DNA of 64,000 nt. Origin: Pseudomonadota bacterium (GTDB taxonomy: Bacteria > Pseudomonadota > Alphaproteobacteria > Micropepsales > Micropepsaceae). The notes under the pieces are model-generated. The model searched no databases, was not told where the DNA came from, and saw only the letters and a list, made by a program, of their open reading frames with translations. How positions within the stretch are numbered: position 1 is the first letter of the stretch; each line of letters starts with the position of its first letter. The translations under genes were made by a program, and so were the position numbers. Shown here one piece after another: positions 36,471 through 44,736 of the stretch. Location: NCBI GenBank assembly GCA_018241025.1, contig JAFEEQ010000013.1:124001-188000 (forward strand). Reading direction: 5' to 3'.

Positions 36471-36950
36471 ATGGACACATCCATGGAACTCAAGCCCGGC
36501 GACAAGGCTCCCAAGTTCAAGCTGGCAACGGACGGCGGCGGCCAGATTTCCAGCGCCGCGCTGAAGGGCAAGCCTTACGTGCTGTACTTTTATCCGAAGG
36601 ACGATACCACCGGTTGCACAAAAGAGGCGATCGCGTTCTCCGAGAAATCCAAGAAATTCCAGAGTCTTGGTGTCGAGGTTATCGGCGTGTCCAAAGACAC
36701 GGTTGCGAGCCATGACCGCTTCAAGACCAAGTACAAGTTGAAACTTACGCTGGCGTCGGACCCGGAAATCCAGACGGCGCAGGATTATGGGGTCTGGGGC
36801 GAGAAGACGCTCTATGGCCGCAAGTATATGGGAATGGAGCGGGCGACATTTTTGGTGGACTCCAAAGGAGTTATCCACAGCGTGTGGCGCAAGGTTAAGG
36901 TCCCCGGCCATGTCGATGCCGTGCTTGACGCTGTAAAGACATTGGCATGA
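36471..36950 (+). CDS. bcp: Thioredoxin-dependent peroxiredoxin, BCP type
   Basis: 159 residues. The BCP/PrxQ core is clear: YVLYFYPKDDTTGCTKEA with the peroxidatic Cys, and the YGRKYMGMERATFLVDSKG segment. It reduces hydroperoxides. It contains only this single cysteine: the resolving Cys five residues later, as in E. coli BCP, is absent, so it should work as a 1-Cys enzyme or use a partner thiol. ATG 36471, with ATG 36483 as an alternative. The stop overlaps a possible start (36947) of the M23 peptidase gene. Confidence 0.9.
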   Translation: MDTSMELKPGDKAPKFKLATDGGGQISSAALKGKPYVLYFYPKDDTTGCTKEAIAFSEKSKKFQSLGVEVIGVSKDTVASHDRFKTKYKLKLTLASDPEIQTAQDYGVWGEKTLYGRKYMGMERATFLVDSKGVIHSVWRKVKVPGHVDAVLDAVKTLA

Positions 36951-37096
36951 AGCCACATACGCCGAAGAAGACAACCGGCCCGAGGTTAACCTCAGGATCG
37001 TTTTTCTGGGGTAAGAGCTTGATCCGCCGCCAACAACTGGGTGAAATGCGCCCGGTTGGGATTGGCGCGCAAGACGCAAACAAGGGAAATGTCGGC

Positions 37097-38545
37097 ATGG
37101 CAGGGACGCTCGTCGAGCGCGTCTGGGCTTGGCTCCATGAAACATTCCCGGAGCGGCAGATCTACATCCGCAGCGATGGGCGGGTGCAGTTCTTCACCTT
37201 CGGGCCGACTTTGCAGGCGACTCTCGCCGGCCTTTCGCTGATCTTCCTCGGCTGGGTGGCGTTCGCCACCGTCAATGTCATCTTCAAGGACCGCATCATC
37301 TCGGCGAAGGATCGCCGCTATCAGCAGATGCAGGCCGCTTATGAAAATCGCGTCGCCGATCTTCAGCTTTCCTACGACGAATTGAACGGCGCGCTTGTCT
37401 CCGCGGAAGACCGCTTCAAGTCGACAGCCGACGAGCTCACGCTGAAGCAGAATACGATCATGAAATTCCTCGACCGCAAACGGCAGGTCGACCAGACGCT
37501 CGCGGGCCTCGCGGCCGCGCCGGTGCGGACGGGCAGCGAAGGCAACAACGCGTCCGACGCCGGCGACTCCGTTGACGGCAATGCGCCCAACGACGATATC
37601 GACGCGGCGCCGCCGCCGGGCAACGGCCCGATCGATGCGGCCGGCACTTCCGAAATCCCGGTCTCGCCGCATCCTCCGGCGCCCCAGCCGCGCACCGCCA
37701 AGCCGACCAAGGCGAGCTTCCTCGACATCGGCGGCACCGTCAGTCATCTCGCCGGATTGCTGTTCGGCTCGTCGCACGGCGCGAAGGCGCCTCCGAGCGC
37801 AGCGTTTGCACAGCACCCTGCCCTGCGCGTCCTAGCGGAGCAGACCGAACGGGTCGGCAAGATCGGTCTTATCGAAACCCAGCTCATGGCGCGGACCCAG
37901 AACGAGGTTGCCGAGGGCGTTGCCCAGCTTCAGACCCTGATCCGCCATACCGGGATCAATCCCGACGACTTCACGCGGCGCCTGTCGAACAACGAAGGCG
38001 TCGGCGGACCCGATTGGCCGATCCAGAGCGCGCGGGTCGAGGGCATCGCCGACGCGAATTTCAGCGGCGCCTATCTGCGTGCTTCCGCGGTGCTGGACGA
38101 GATGAACGGGCTGCTCACGGCGATGCGCCACATCCCGCTGACGACGCCGGTTCACGGCAGCCAGTTCGAGCGGACCAGCGGCTTCGGCGCCCGCATCGAT
38201 CCCTTTACGGGACACTATTCATTCCATCCGGGTATCGATCTCGCCGGACCGTGGGGATCGATCATCGAAGCGACGGCGCCGGGCGTCGTCGTTTATGCCG
38301 GACCGCGCGGCGGATACGGAAATATGGTGGAAATTGACCATGGTTTCGGAATCCATACGCGCTACGGCCATATGTCATCGATTCTTGTCCGAGTAGGGGC
38401 TAAGGTGGGCAAAGGTTCACCGATCGGAAAACTTGGATCGACGGGAAGAAGTACCGGACCGCACGTGCACTACGAGGTCTGGTACGACAACGTCGTCAGG
38501 AATCCGAACAGCTTCATCGAGGCAGGACGACATGTTTTCGAGTAA
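37097..38545 (+). CDS. Membrane-anchored M23 family metallopeptidase
   Basis: 482 residues from ATG 37097 (AAGGGA ribosome-binding sequence). An earlier ATG at 36947 overlaps the bcp stop but adds 50 non-conserved residues. After an ERQIYIRSDGRVQFFTF segment there is a transmembrane helix (about 33-60), a coiled coil (about 65-130), a Pro/Ala-rich linker, then the LytM/M23 domain: GFGARIDPFTGHYSFHPGIDLA, YGHMS and HVHYEVWYD, with His and Asp zinc ligands intact. It should cut peptidoglycan cross-links in the periplasm. It overlaps the bactofilin gene by 14 nt; such M23-bactofilin pairs control cell shape or localised wall growth in Helicobacter and Caulobacterales. Confidence 0.88.
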   Translation: MAGTLVERVWAWLHETFPERQIYIRSDGRVQFFTFGPTLQATLAGLSLIFLGWVAFATVNVIFKDRIISAKDRRYQQMQAAYENRVADLQLSYDELNGALVSAEDRFKSTADELTLKQNTIMKFLDRKRQVDQTLAGLAAAPVRTGSEGNNASDAGDSVDGNAPNDDIDAAPPPGNGPIDAAGTSEIPVSPHPPAPQPRTAKPTKASFLDIGGTVSHLAGLLFGSSHGAKAPPSAAFAQHPALRVLAEQTERVGKIGLIETQLMARTQNEVAEGVAQLQTLIRHTGINPDDFTRRLSNNEGVGGPDWPIQSARVEGIADANFSGAYLRASAVLDEMNGLLTAMRHIPLTTPVHGSQFERTSGFGARIDPFTGHYSFHPGIDLAGPWGSIIEATAPGVVVYAGPRGGYGNMVEIDHGFGIHTRYGHMSSILVRVGAKVGKGSPIGKLGSTGRSTGPHVHYEVWYDNVVRNPNSFIEAGRHVFE

Positions 38546-39089
38546 AAAGGACAAGGACACTCCGCCCCCGCCGCAGGCGAACGTCCCTCCCGCCAAGCGC
38601 GCTGCGCGCTCCTCCGCTCCGTCGATCATCAGCGCCGATCTCGTCGTCAACGGCACCTTGACCTCGACCGGCGACATCCAGATCGATGGCCGTGTCGAAG
38701 GCGACGTGCATTCCGCCGGCCTCGTGATCGGCGACAAGGCCTATATCCACGGCGAGGTCCTGGCGGAAGAAGTGACCATCCGCGGCCGCGTCCACGGCTC
38801 GATCCGCGCGCGCAAGGTTCTGCTGTGCTCGACCAGCCATGTCGAAGGCAACATCCTGCACGAAGCATTCGCCGTCGAGACCGGCGCCTTCTTCGAAGGT
38901 AATTGCCGCCATGCCGACAATCCGCTCGCGGAAGATGCCGGCAAGAAGACGACCGAATTCAAAGCCGCACCGGCCGCGACATCGTCGAGCGCTCCATCCG
39001 CGGTTTCCGCGATGGTCAGCCGTCCGATGGCGAGCGATCCGTCCCGCGCTTCGATCGGCGCCGGTCTGGCGGCTCCCGCAAAGTCCTAA
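38532..39089 (+). CDS. Bactofilin (polymer-forming cytoskeletal protein)
   Basis: 185 residues. The central right-handed beta-helix (about 32-125) with repeats such as VNGTLTSTGDIQIDGRVEGDV, VTIRGRVHGSIRARKVLL and HVEGNILHEAFAVETGAFFEG is the bactofilin DUF583 domain, which polymerises without nucleotide. Flanking segments are disordered: a Lys/Pro-rich N-terminus and an Ala/Ser-rich C-terminus. It starts inside the end of the M23 peptidase gene (14-nt overlap), suggesting coupled synthesis and a joint role in positioning peptidoglycan hydrolysis. Confidence 0.92.
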   Translation: MFSSKKDKDTPPPPQANVPPAKRAARSSAPSIISADLVVNGTLTSTGDIQIDGRVEGDVHSAGLVIGDKAYIHGEVLAEEVTIRGRVHGSIRARKVLLCSTSHVEGNILHEAFAVETGAFFEGNCRHADNPLAEDAGKKTTEFKAAPAATSSSAPSAVSAMVSRPMASDPSRASIGAGLAAPAKS

Positions 39090-39112
39090 GTCCGGGTTCG
39101 AATTCCAGATTG

Positions 39113-39146
39113 AAAACCCCGCGCCGGGATGCCGGCGCGGGGTTTT
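39113..39146 (+). terminator. Intrinsic terminator after the bactofilin gene
   Basis: A perfect 15-bp stem, AAAACCCCGCGCCGG at 39113-39127 pairing with 39132-39146 across a GATG loop, ends in TTTT. It ends the bcp-M23-bactofilin transcription unit and, because of the A/T ends on both arms, can work for both strands (the small membrane ORF reads toward it from the other side). Confidence 0.9.
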
Positions 39147-39161
39147 CGTTTGCGGAAAACC

Positions 39162-39242
39162 TCAAGCGTGGCCGGTGAACAGCCAAAGCAAAACGATGAT
39201 CGGCACCGGAACTCCGATGGCCCAAAGCAATACCGACCGCAT
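39162..39242 (-). CDS. 26-residue single-span membrane protein
   Basis: A short ORF, ATG 39242 to TGA 39162. It is preceded on its strand by GAGAGGA at ribosome-binding distance. The product is nearly all hydrophobic (VLLWAIGVPVPIIVLLWLF) between an N-terminal MRS and a C-terminal TGHA, so it would be a single membrane helix with a Pro-x-Pro kink. It reads toward the bactofilin terminator and lies downstream of prfB. I do not recognise a named family; short proteins of this appearance recur in alphaproteobacteria in my memory. Confidence 0.5.
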   Translation of the reverse strand: MRSVLLWAIGVPVPIIVLLWLFTGHA

Positions 39243-39298
39243 GCGCGATCCTCTCAAGTATGACGCATTGGTAATTCGCGGCGCGCGCGGGAGTTCCG

Positions 39299-40430
39299 CT
39301 ACTCGATATCTTCGATCTTTTCGCGCGGCTTGCCGCCGACCGCCTGGGCCAGCGCCGCGGCCATGAAGGGATCGATATCGCCGTCGAGGACATCCGAGGG
39401 CGTACGGCTTTCGACGCCAGTACGAAGGTCCTTCACGAGCTGATAGGGCTGCAGGACGTAGGACCTGATCTGGTGGCCCCAGCCGATGTCGGACTTCTCG
39501 CCGACGAAGGCGCCGGTCTCGGCTTGTTTCTTCTCGAGCTCGATCTCGTAGAGCTTGGAACGCAGCATATCCCAGCAATTGGCGCGGTTCTGGTGCTGCG
39601 AGCGCTCGGTCTGGCAGGCGACGACAATGCCGGACGGTAGATGCGTGATGCGGACCGCGGATTCGGTCTTGTTGACGTGCTGGCCGCCCGCGCCCGACGC
39701 GCGGTAGACGTCGATACGCACGTCCTTCTCCGCGATGTCGATCTCGATCGACTGGTCGATCACCGGATAGACCGTGACCGACGAGAAACTGGTGTGACGG
39801 CGGGCATTGGAGTCGAAGGGCGAAATACGAACGAGACGATGCACACCGGCCTCGGTCTTCAGCCAGCCATAGGCGTTGTCGCCCTTGACCAGGATCGTCG
39901 CCGACTTGATGCCGGCGCCCTCGCCTTCGCTCTCTTCGAGGTATTCGATCTTGAAGCCGTGCTTCTCGGCCCAGCGCGTGTACATGCGCAGAAGCATTTC
40001 CGCCCAGTCCTGGCTCTCGGTTCCGCCGGCGCCGGCGTGGACTTCGAGATAGGTGTCGTTGCCGTCGGCCTCGCCGGAGAGCATCGACTCGAGACGCTGC
40101 TGCTCGGCGCGGGCATGGAGTGCCTGGATCGAGGCTTCGGCATCAGCGACCATCGCCGCGTCGTTTTCCGCTTCCGCCATCTCGATCAAGCCGAGGGCGT
40201 CGGCAAGCTCGTTGTCGATGGCGCGCACGGCCGCAATGGCGCCGTCCAGCTTCTGACGCTCGCGCATCAGCTTCTGGGCGGTCTGCGGATTGTTCCAAAG
40301 GGACGGGTCTTCAGCCTTGGCGTTCAGTTCGTCGAGGCGGCGCAGCGCATTGTCCCAGTCAAAGATGCCTCCTCAGCAGGGCGATGGCCTGCTGGATGTC
40401 TTCGACGGTGCGTTCGGTTTCGGGGCGCAT
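39299..40430 (-). CDS. prfB: Peptide chain release factor 2 with programmed +1 frameshift
   Basis: Two frames make one 376-residue protein. The first 23 codons (ATG 40430 to CTT 40364-40362) run into an in-frame TGA at 40361-40359; reading shifts +1 so that GAC at 40360-40358 follows. The shift site is classic: AGGAGG at 40373-40368, three bases, then CTT TGA C. RF2 recognises UGA itself, so low RF2 lets the shift occur (autoregulation). The main body contains the GGQ catalytic motif in [18 protein letters not shown] and ends KIEDIE. It releases peptides at UAA and UGA codons. Upstream on the same strand lie PBP1A and amiC. Confidence 0.95.
40359..40373 (-). promoter_or_regulatory. RF2 programmed frameshift site
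   Basis: On the minus strand: AGGAGG, then CAT, CTT and the in-frame TGA, followed by C. The Shine-Dalgarno-like hexamer is 3 nt before CTT, the spacing known to stimulate the +1 shift. All elements of the E. coli prfB site are present. Confidence 0.93.
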
Positions 40431-40494
40431 GGTTCTCTTCTTTCGCGCGCTGATATAGGGCGGGCGTGGCGCGGCGTAAAGCTGCCGCGCCGCG

Positions 40495-42933
40495 TCAGTA
40501 GACGCCGCCGTTGCCGGGATCGACGGTCGGTGCGCCGGTGGTCGTCGTGGTGGGCGTGGTGCCGGCGAAGGGCGAGTCGCCACCGATATCGGCCGTCGGC
40601 GCGTCAGGTTCGCCGGGTGCGGTGTTCGGCTTGAACACTTCGGGAATGCCCGAAGGCGAAGGCTGGCCGGTGTGATAGTCGACGTTCATCACCTCGATGC
40701 CCGGCGCAGGCCGGAACGGGATGCCCGGCGTGTTGGACAGCGCACCCTTCATAAAGTCGCGGAAGATCGGCGCGGACACCGTCGCGCCCTGCTCCACCCC
40801 GCCAAGGCCGCGCGGATTGTCCATGCCGGCATAGACGCCGCAGACCAGATCGGGCGAGAAGCCGATGAACCAGACGTCCTTGGAGTCGTTCGAGGTACCG
40901 GTCTTGCCGGCGAGCGGCTTGCCAACGGCGAGAACCGAGCGGCCGGTGCCGCGAAGCACCACGCCTTCGAGCAGCGAAACCACCTGATAGGCCGTCTGCG
41001 GATCGAGGACCTGCGGGCGCGTGTCGGCCAGCAGGGGTTCGGACTGGCCATGCCAATCGGGCGTGTTGCAGCCCGTGCAGTCGCGGGTGTCGTGGCGCCA
41101 GATCGTCTTGCCGTTGCGGTTCTGGATGCGGTCGATCAAAGACGGCACGACACGCTTGCCACCGTTCACGAACACCGCGTAGCCGGTGACCATCTTGAGG
41201 AGCGTCGTTTCGCCGGAACCGATCGAGTAGGACAGCAGCGGCGCGAGGTGATCGTAGGCGCCGAAGCTGACGGCGTATTTCGCAACCTTGTCCATGCCGA
41301 TCGCCTGGGCCAAGCGGATGGTCATCAGGTTGCGCGACAGCTCGATGCCCCGGCGCAGGGTCGTCATGCCGAGGAAGTGTTTCTCGAAGTTCTTCGGACG
41401 CCAGATCTTGCCGGAACCGTCATCCATTTCGAACGGCGCGTCGAGCACCTTGCTGACCGGCGTATATCCGCTGTCCAGCGCGGCGGCATAGACGAAGGGT
41501 TTGAAGGACGAGCCTGGCTGGCGCATCGCCTGGAAGGCGCGGTCATACTGGCTCGACGCGTAGGAGAAGCCACCGGACAAGGCGAGGACGCGTCCGGTAT
41601 GGGGATCGAGCGCAACGATACCGCCGTTGATCTCCGGAACCTGGCGCAGGCCGTACTGTCCCGGCTTGCCGTCCAGCGCCTCGACATAGACGACGTCGCC
41701 CGGCTTGAAGACATCCGCCGGTTTGGACGGCGGCGGCCCGCCATAGGGCGAGTTCTTGAACTGATGATGCGCCCAGACGAGCTCGCTCCACGGAATCGTG
41801 CCCCGGCTGCCGTCGCCGAAGGCGATGGTGGTGTCCTTGCCGTCGATGCTGAGAACCATCGCAACGCGCCAGGTCTCGACACCGGACTGGTTCTGGATAG
41901 CCGCCAGCGTGGTCTTCCAGTCCCCGGCATTGAGGTCGATCGTCTTGAATGCGCCGCGCCAGCCATGGCGACGGTCGTAGCGAACGAGGCCAGCGCGCAG
42001 GGCGTTCACGGCATAGTTCTGAAGCGCGGTATCGAGGGTGGCGCGAACCTGCAGACCGCCGTCGTACAGTGCCTGCTCGCCATAGCGGGCGTAGAGCTCG
42101 CGGCGGACTTCTTCGACGAAGTAGTCCGCGTCCTGGGTCTGCGAGCCGATGGCGCGGGTCTTGGTCACAAGCGGCTCGGCAATCGCCGCGCGGGCTTCGG
42201 CCGCGGTGATGTAGCCGTTCTCACGCATCTGGCCGATGACCCAGTTGCGCCGTTCGAGCGCCGCCTGGTGGTTGCGGACGGGATCGTATTGCGACGGCGC
42301 CTTCGGGAGCGCCGCCAGGAAGGCGACTTCGGCGATATCGAGTTCGTCGAGCGACTTGCCGAAATAGTTCAGGGCCGCCGCGGCGACTCCGTAGGAGTTC
42401 TCGCCGAGATAGATCTCGTTGAGATAGAGCTCGAGGATCTTGTCCTTCGAATAGGTCGCGTCGATGCGAATGGCGAGGATCGCCTCGCGGATCTTGCGGG
42501 AGAATTTCTGGTCCGAGTTGAGCAGGAAGTTCTTGGCCACCTGCTGGGTGATGGTCGAGGCGCCTTCGAGGCGGCGATGCTGGAAGACATTGACGATGTC
42601 CTTGAGCGCCGCGCGCATGATGCCCGAGGGATCGATGCCGGGATGGTTGTAGAAATTCTTGTCCTCGGCCGAGGTGAAGGCCTGGATGATGCGCTTCGGC
42701 ACGAAGGAGATCGGGACGAAGATGCGGCGCTCGCGGGCGTATTCGCCGAGCAGCGAACCGTCGCCGGCATAGACGCGGGTGGTGACCGGCGGATTGTAAG
42801 TGCGCAGCGTATCGACGCTGGGCAGATCCCGGGTCACCGAGAAGATATAGACGATCGCAGCCAGGGCGCCGCCGGCGACGATCACGCCGAGGCCAAGGCC
42901 GGAATAGATCAGTATCTGGCGCAGGTTGCGCAT
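40495..42933 (-). CDS. mrcA: Penicillin-binding protein 1A (transglycosylase/transpeptidase)
   Basis: 812 residues. An N-terminal signal-anchor (about 8-30) is followed by the GT51 glycosyltransferase domain with TSAEDKNFYNHPGIDPSGI (catalytic Glu), EGASTITQQVAKNFLL and KILELYLNEIYLGENSYG. The transpeptidase has its Ser in QPGSSFKPFVYAAALDSG, the SRN motif in IELSRNLMTIRL and KTG in AGKTGTSNDSKD. A Pro/Thr-rich tail ends the protein. It polymerises and cross-links peptidoglycan. Gene order amiC-mrcA-prfB on the same strand is the common alphaproteobacterial arrangement. ATG 42933, 65 nt after the amiC stop. Confidence 0.94.
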   Translation of the reverse strand: MRNLRQILIYSGLGLGVIVAGGALAAIVYIFSVTRDLPSVDTLRTYNPPVTTRVYAGDGSLLGEYARERRIFVPISFVPKRIIQAFTSAEDKNFYNHPGIDPSGIMRAALKDIVNVFQHRRLEGASTITQQVAKNFLLNSDQKFSRKIREAILAIRIDATYSKDKILELYLNEIYLGENSYGVAAAALNYFGKSLDELDIAEVAFLAALPKAPSQYDPVRNHQAALERRNWVIGQMRENGYITAAEARAAIAEPLVTKTRAIGSQTQDADYFVEEVRRELYARYGEQALYDGGLQVRATLDTALQNYAVNALRAGLVRYDRRHGWRGAFKTIDLNAGDWKTTLAAIQNQSGVETWRVAMVLSIDGKDTTIAFGDGSRGTIPWSELVWAHHQFKNSPYGGPPPSKPADVFKPGDVVYVEALDGKPGQYGLRQVPEINGGIVALDPHTGRVLALSGGFSYASSQYDRAFQAMRQPGSSFKPFVYAAALDSGYTPVSKVLDAPFEMDDGSGKIWRPKNFEKHFLGMTTLRRGIELSRNLMTIRLAQAIGMDKVAKYAVSFGAYDHLAPLLSYSIGSGETTLLKMVTGYAVFVNGGKRVVPSLIDRIQNRNGKTIWRHDTRDCTGCNTPDWHGQSEPLLADTRPQVLDPQTAYQVVSLLEGVVLRGTGRSVLAVGKPLAGKTGTSNDSKDVWFIGFSPDLVCGVYAGMDNPRGLGGVEQGATVSAPIFRDFMKGALSNTPGIPFRPAPGIEVMNVDYHTGQPSPSGIPEVFKPNTAPGEPDAPTADIGGDSPFAGTTPTTTTTGAPTVDPGNGGVY

Positions 42934-42998
42934 GGTGCCCTCTCAACGGGTCTTCTTATCGGCCGATTGTGGCGGTGGGAAGGTGCCGCGCAGCCCGC

Positions 42999-44312
42999 TC
43001 AATGGGTTGCCACGGCGCTGGGCGGCGCGAAGTAGCGGTCGACCGCCGCCGCGATGGTGCGCGCAACCCGGTTACGCCAGCCCGCCTGATTCATCTGTCC
43101 GGCGTCGTTCTGGTTCGAAAGATAGCCGAGTTCGATCAGGACGGCCGGAACATCGGGCGCCTTGAGGACCACGAAGGCCGCCGAGCGGTGCGGCTGACGC
43201 GGCAAAATGTCCGTTGCTGCGGTGAGCATGTCGACCGCCCCGGAGGCGAAACGTGACGAACGATTCATGGTGTCCCGTTGGGCGAGGTCGATCAGGATCG
43301 GGGCCACGGTGGCGTTGCCGCCGCCGAGATCGACACCGGCAATGACGTCGGACTGGTTCTCCTTGCGGGCAAGGGCCGCGGCCTCCTTGTCGGAGCCGGA
43401 TTCGGAAAGGGTGTAGATCGACAGGCCGGAGACCCCGGGGTCGGGGTTCGAGTCGGCGTGGAGCGAGATGAAAAGGTCGGCGTGCCAGGAACGGGCGATC
43501 GCCACGCGCTCGCGCAGAGGAATGAAAACATCGGAATCCCGGGTCAAGTGGACAGTGTAATTCGACCGCTTCACGAGCTCCTTCCCGAGCCGGATCGCTT
43601 CATCCAGTACGAGATCTTTCTCCATTAAGCCATTGACTCCACTGGTACCGGAATCGATGCCGCCATGTCCGGCGTCGATCACGATGACCCGCTTCTCGGG
43701 CGCAGGAGGTGCGGGCGTCGGAGCGATCGAGGCGAGCTGCTCGGCGGCGTTTTCGCGGGCGCGCAGGTCGGAGGGCCAGCCTGCCGTCTTGGCAAAATAT
43801 TCCGGCGTGGCCGGAAACAGGTCGATGACCACCCGATAGCCATAGCCGCCGCTGGGCGGGAGGATCTGGGGCTCGGCCACTTTCATGGGGCGGTTCAGGT
43901 CGATGACGAAGCGGGAGTTACCGGGGCGGAACAGCCCGTAGCGGTAGCTGTGCACAGCGCCAGTCCCGGTCGGCCGCGGCGGGCCGTCGAGGTGCCATTG
44001 GACTGTAGGCATGTCGATGACAACCCGGTTCGGATTGGAGAGGGTAAAGACCCGCATCGACACGGGGTCGGAGGTCTCGATGACAAAGCGCGTCCGGTCG
44101 CTGTGCTCCCCGATCCGGGCGCCCATGATGATCGGCACCGGCGTGGCGGCGGGTGCCGGGGCAGCCGGCTGGGCTGGCTGGCCGTCCTTGAGCAGATGGG
44201 TAATGAGATCGTCGCCGTCTTTGGCAGGGTCGGACCCGGCCATAGCCGCTCCGGCGAGCACGGCGGCGGCCAGCAGACCCAATCCCACGGCCAAATGGCG
44301 GTTCATCGGCAT
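42999..44312 (-). CDS. amiC: N-acetylmuramoyl-L-alanine amidase with AMIN domain
   Basis: 437 residues. A signal peptide (MNRHLAVGLGLLAAAVLAGAAMA; ATG 44306 may be the true start) precedes an AMIN domain (about 60-165, with DRTRFVIETSDPVSMRVFTLSNPNRVVIDMP) that targets peptidoglycan or the Tol-Pal region, then an Amidase_3 domain. Zinc ligands are in VIDAGHGGIDSG, LMEKDLVLDEA, ISLHADSN and the catalytic Glu in VLIELGYLSN. It splits septal peptidoglycan during daughter-cell separation. No AmiC activator is seen in the window, though the M23 protein at 37097-38545 is a candidate. Divergent from rne. Confidence 0.92.
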   Translation of the reverse strand: MPMNRHLAVGLGLLAAAVLAGAAMAGSDPAKDGDDLITHLLKDGQPAQPAAPAPAATPVPIIMGARIGEHSDRTRFVIETSDPVSMRVFTLSNPNRVVIDMPTVQWHLDGPPRPTGTGAVHSYRYGLFRPGNSRFVIDLNRPMKVAEPQILPPSGGYGYRVVIDLFPATPEYFAKTAGWPSDLRARENAAEQLASIAPTPAPPAPEKRVIVIDAGHGGIDSGTSGVNGLMEKDLVLDEAIRLGKELVKRSNYTVHLTRDSDVFIPLRERVAIARSWHADLFISLHADSNPDPGVSGLSIYTLSESGSDKEAAALARKENQSDVIAGVDLGGGNATVAPILIDLAQRDTMNRSSRFASGAVDMLTAATDILPRQPHRSAAFVVLKAPDVPAVLIELGYLSNQNDAGQMNQAGWRNRVARTIAAAVDRYFAPPSAVATH

Positions 44313-44736
44313 CTTCGCCTGAACTACTCCAAGGGAAACTGGCCGTAAACCATTTAGGAATCCTTAGCGAGTACAAGCTTTACAATGAAACCTGAGGTTC
44401 CCCTTGCCGTTGTGACGGGGGGACCCTACAACATGTTCATGCTGCGCCGGCCGGTCACAGGGGTGACCGGATGAGACGGAGCAATGGCCCGGGAAACGCG
44501 CCGGCAGGCCTTACGCCTCCCCAGTGCAGCACCCACCCGTTGCAGCAGCGCCCGACGCCGGCCCGGCCGGCGAAAGTTTATTCCAGTGATGACCGACACA
44601 GCGCGAGCCCTTTCCCCCGACCCCGCAACACAGCGGCTGGCGGCGGCGCGGCGGCGCATGTCCCCAACAGAGCGGTCCACCCCCAGCCAGGCGCCAGACA
44701 GCGCGGGCGGCGGTGCGCGGCCGCACGGAGTGTTCA
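44313..44736 (+). other. Intergenic region and long leader of rne
   Basis: 424 bp with no gene between divergent amiC and rne. A promoter-like pair, TTGCCG (44404-44409) and TACAAC (44427-44432) with 17-bp spacing, would give an rne leader of about 300 nt. The leader is very GC-rich and holds several short inverted repeats around 44500-44700. RNase E mRNAs in E. coli are controlled through a long structured leader; the same is plausible here but not shown. Confidence 0.5.

Noticed and set aside
36947..37096. Longer N-terminus of the M23 peptidase starting inside the bcp stop
   Set aside because: ATGA overlap is attractive, but the extra 50 residues are not conserved-looking and a ribosome-binding sequence precedes ATG 37097. 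Kept as an alternative.
40468..40491. GGCGCGGC/GCCGCGCC hairpin after the PBP1A stop as an intrinsic terminator
   Set aside because: No T-run follows on the minus strand, and it lies in a short gap inside a probable operon with prfB.
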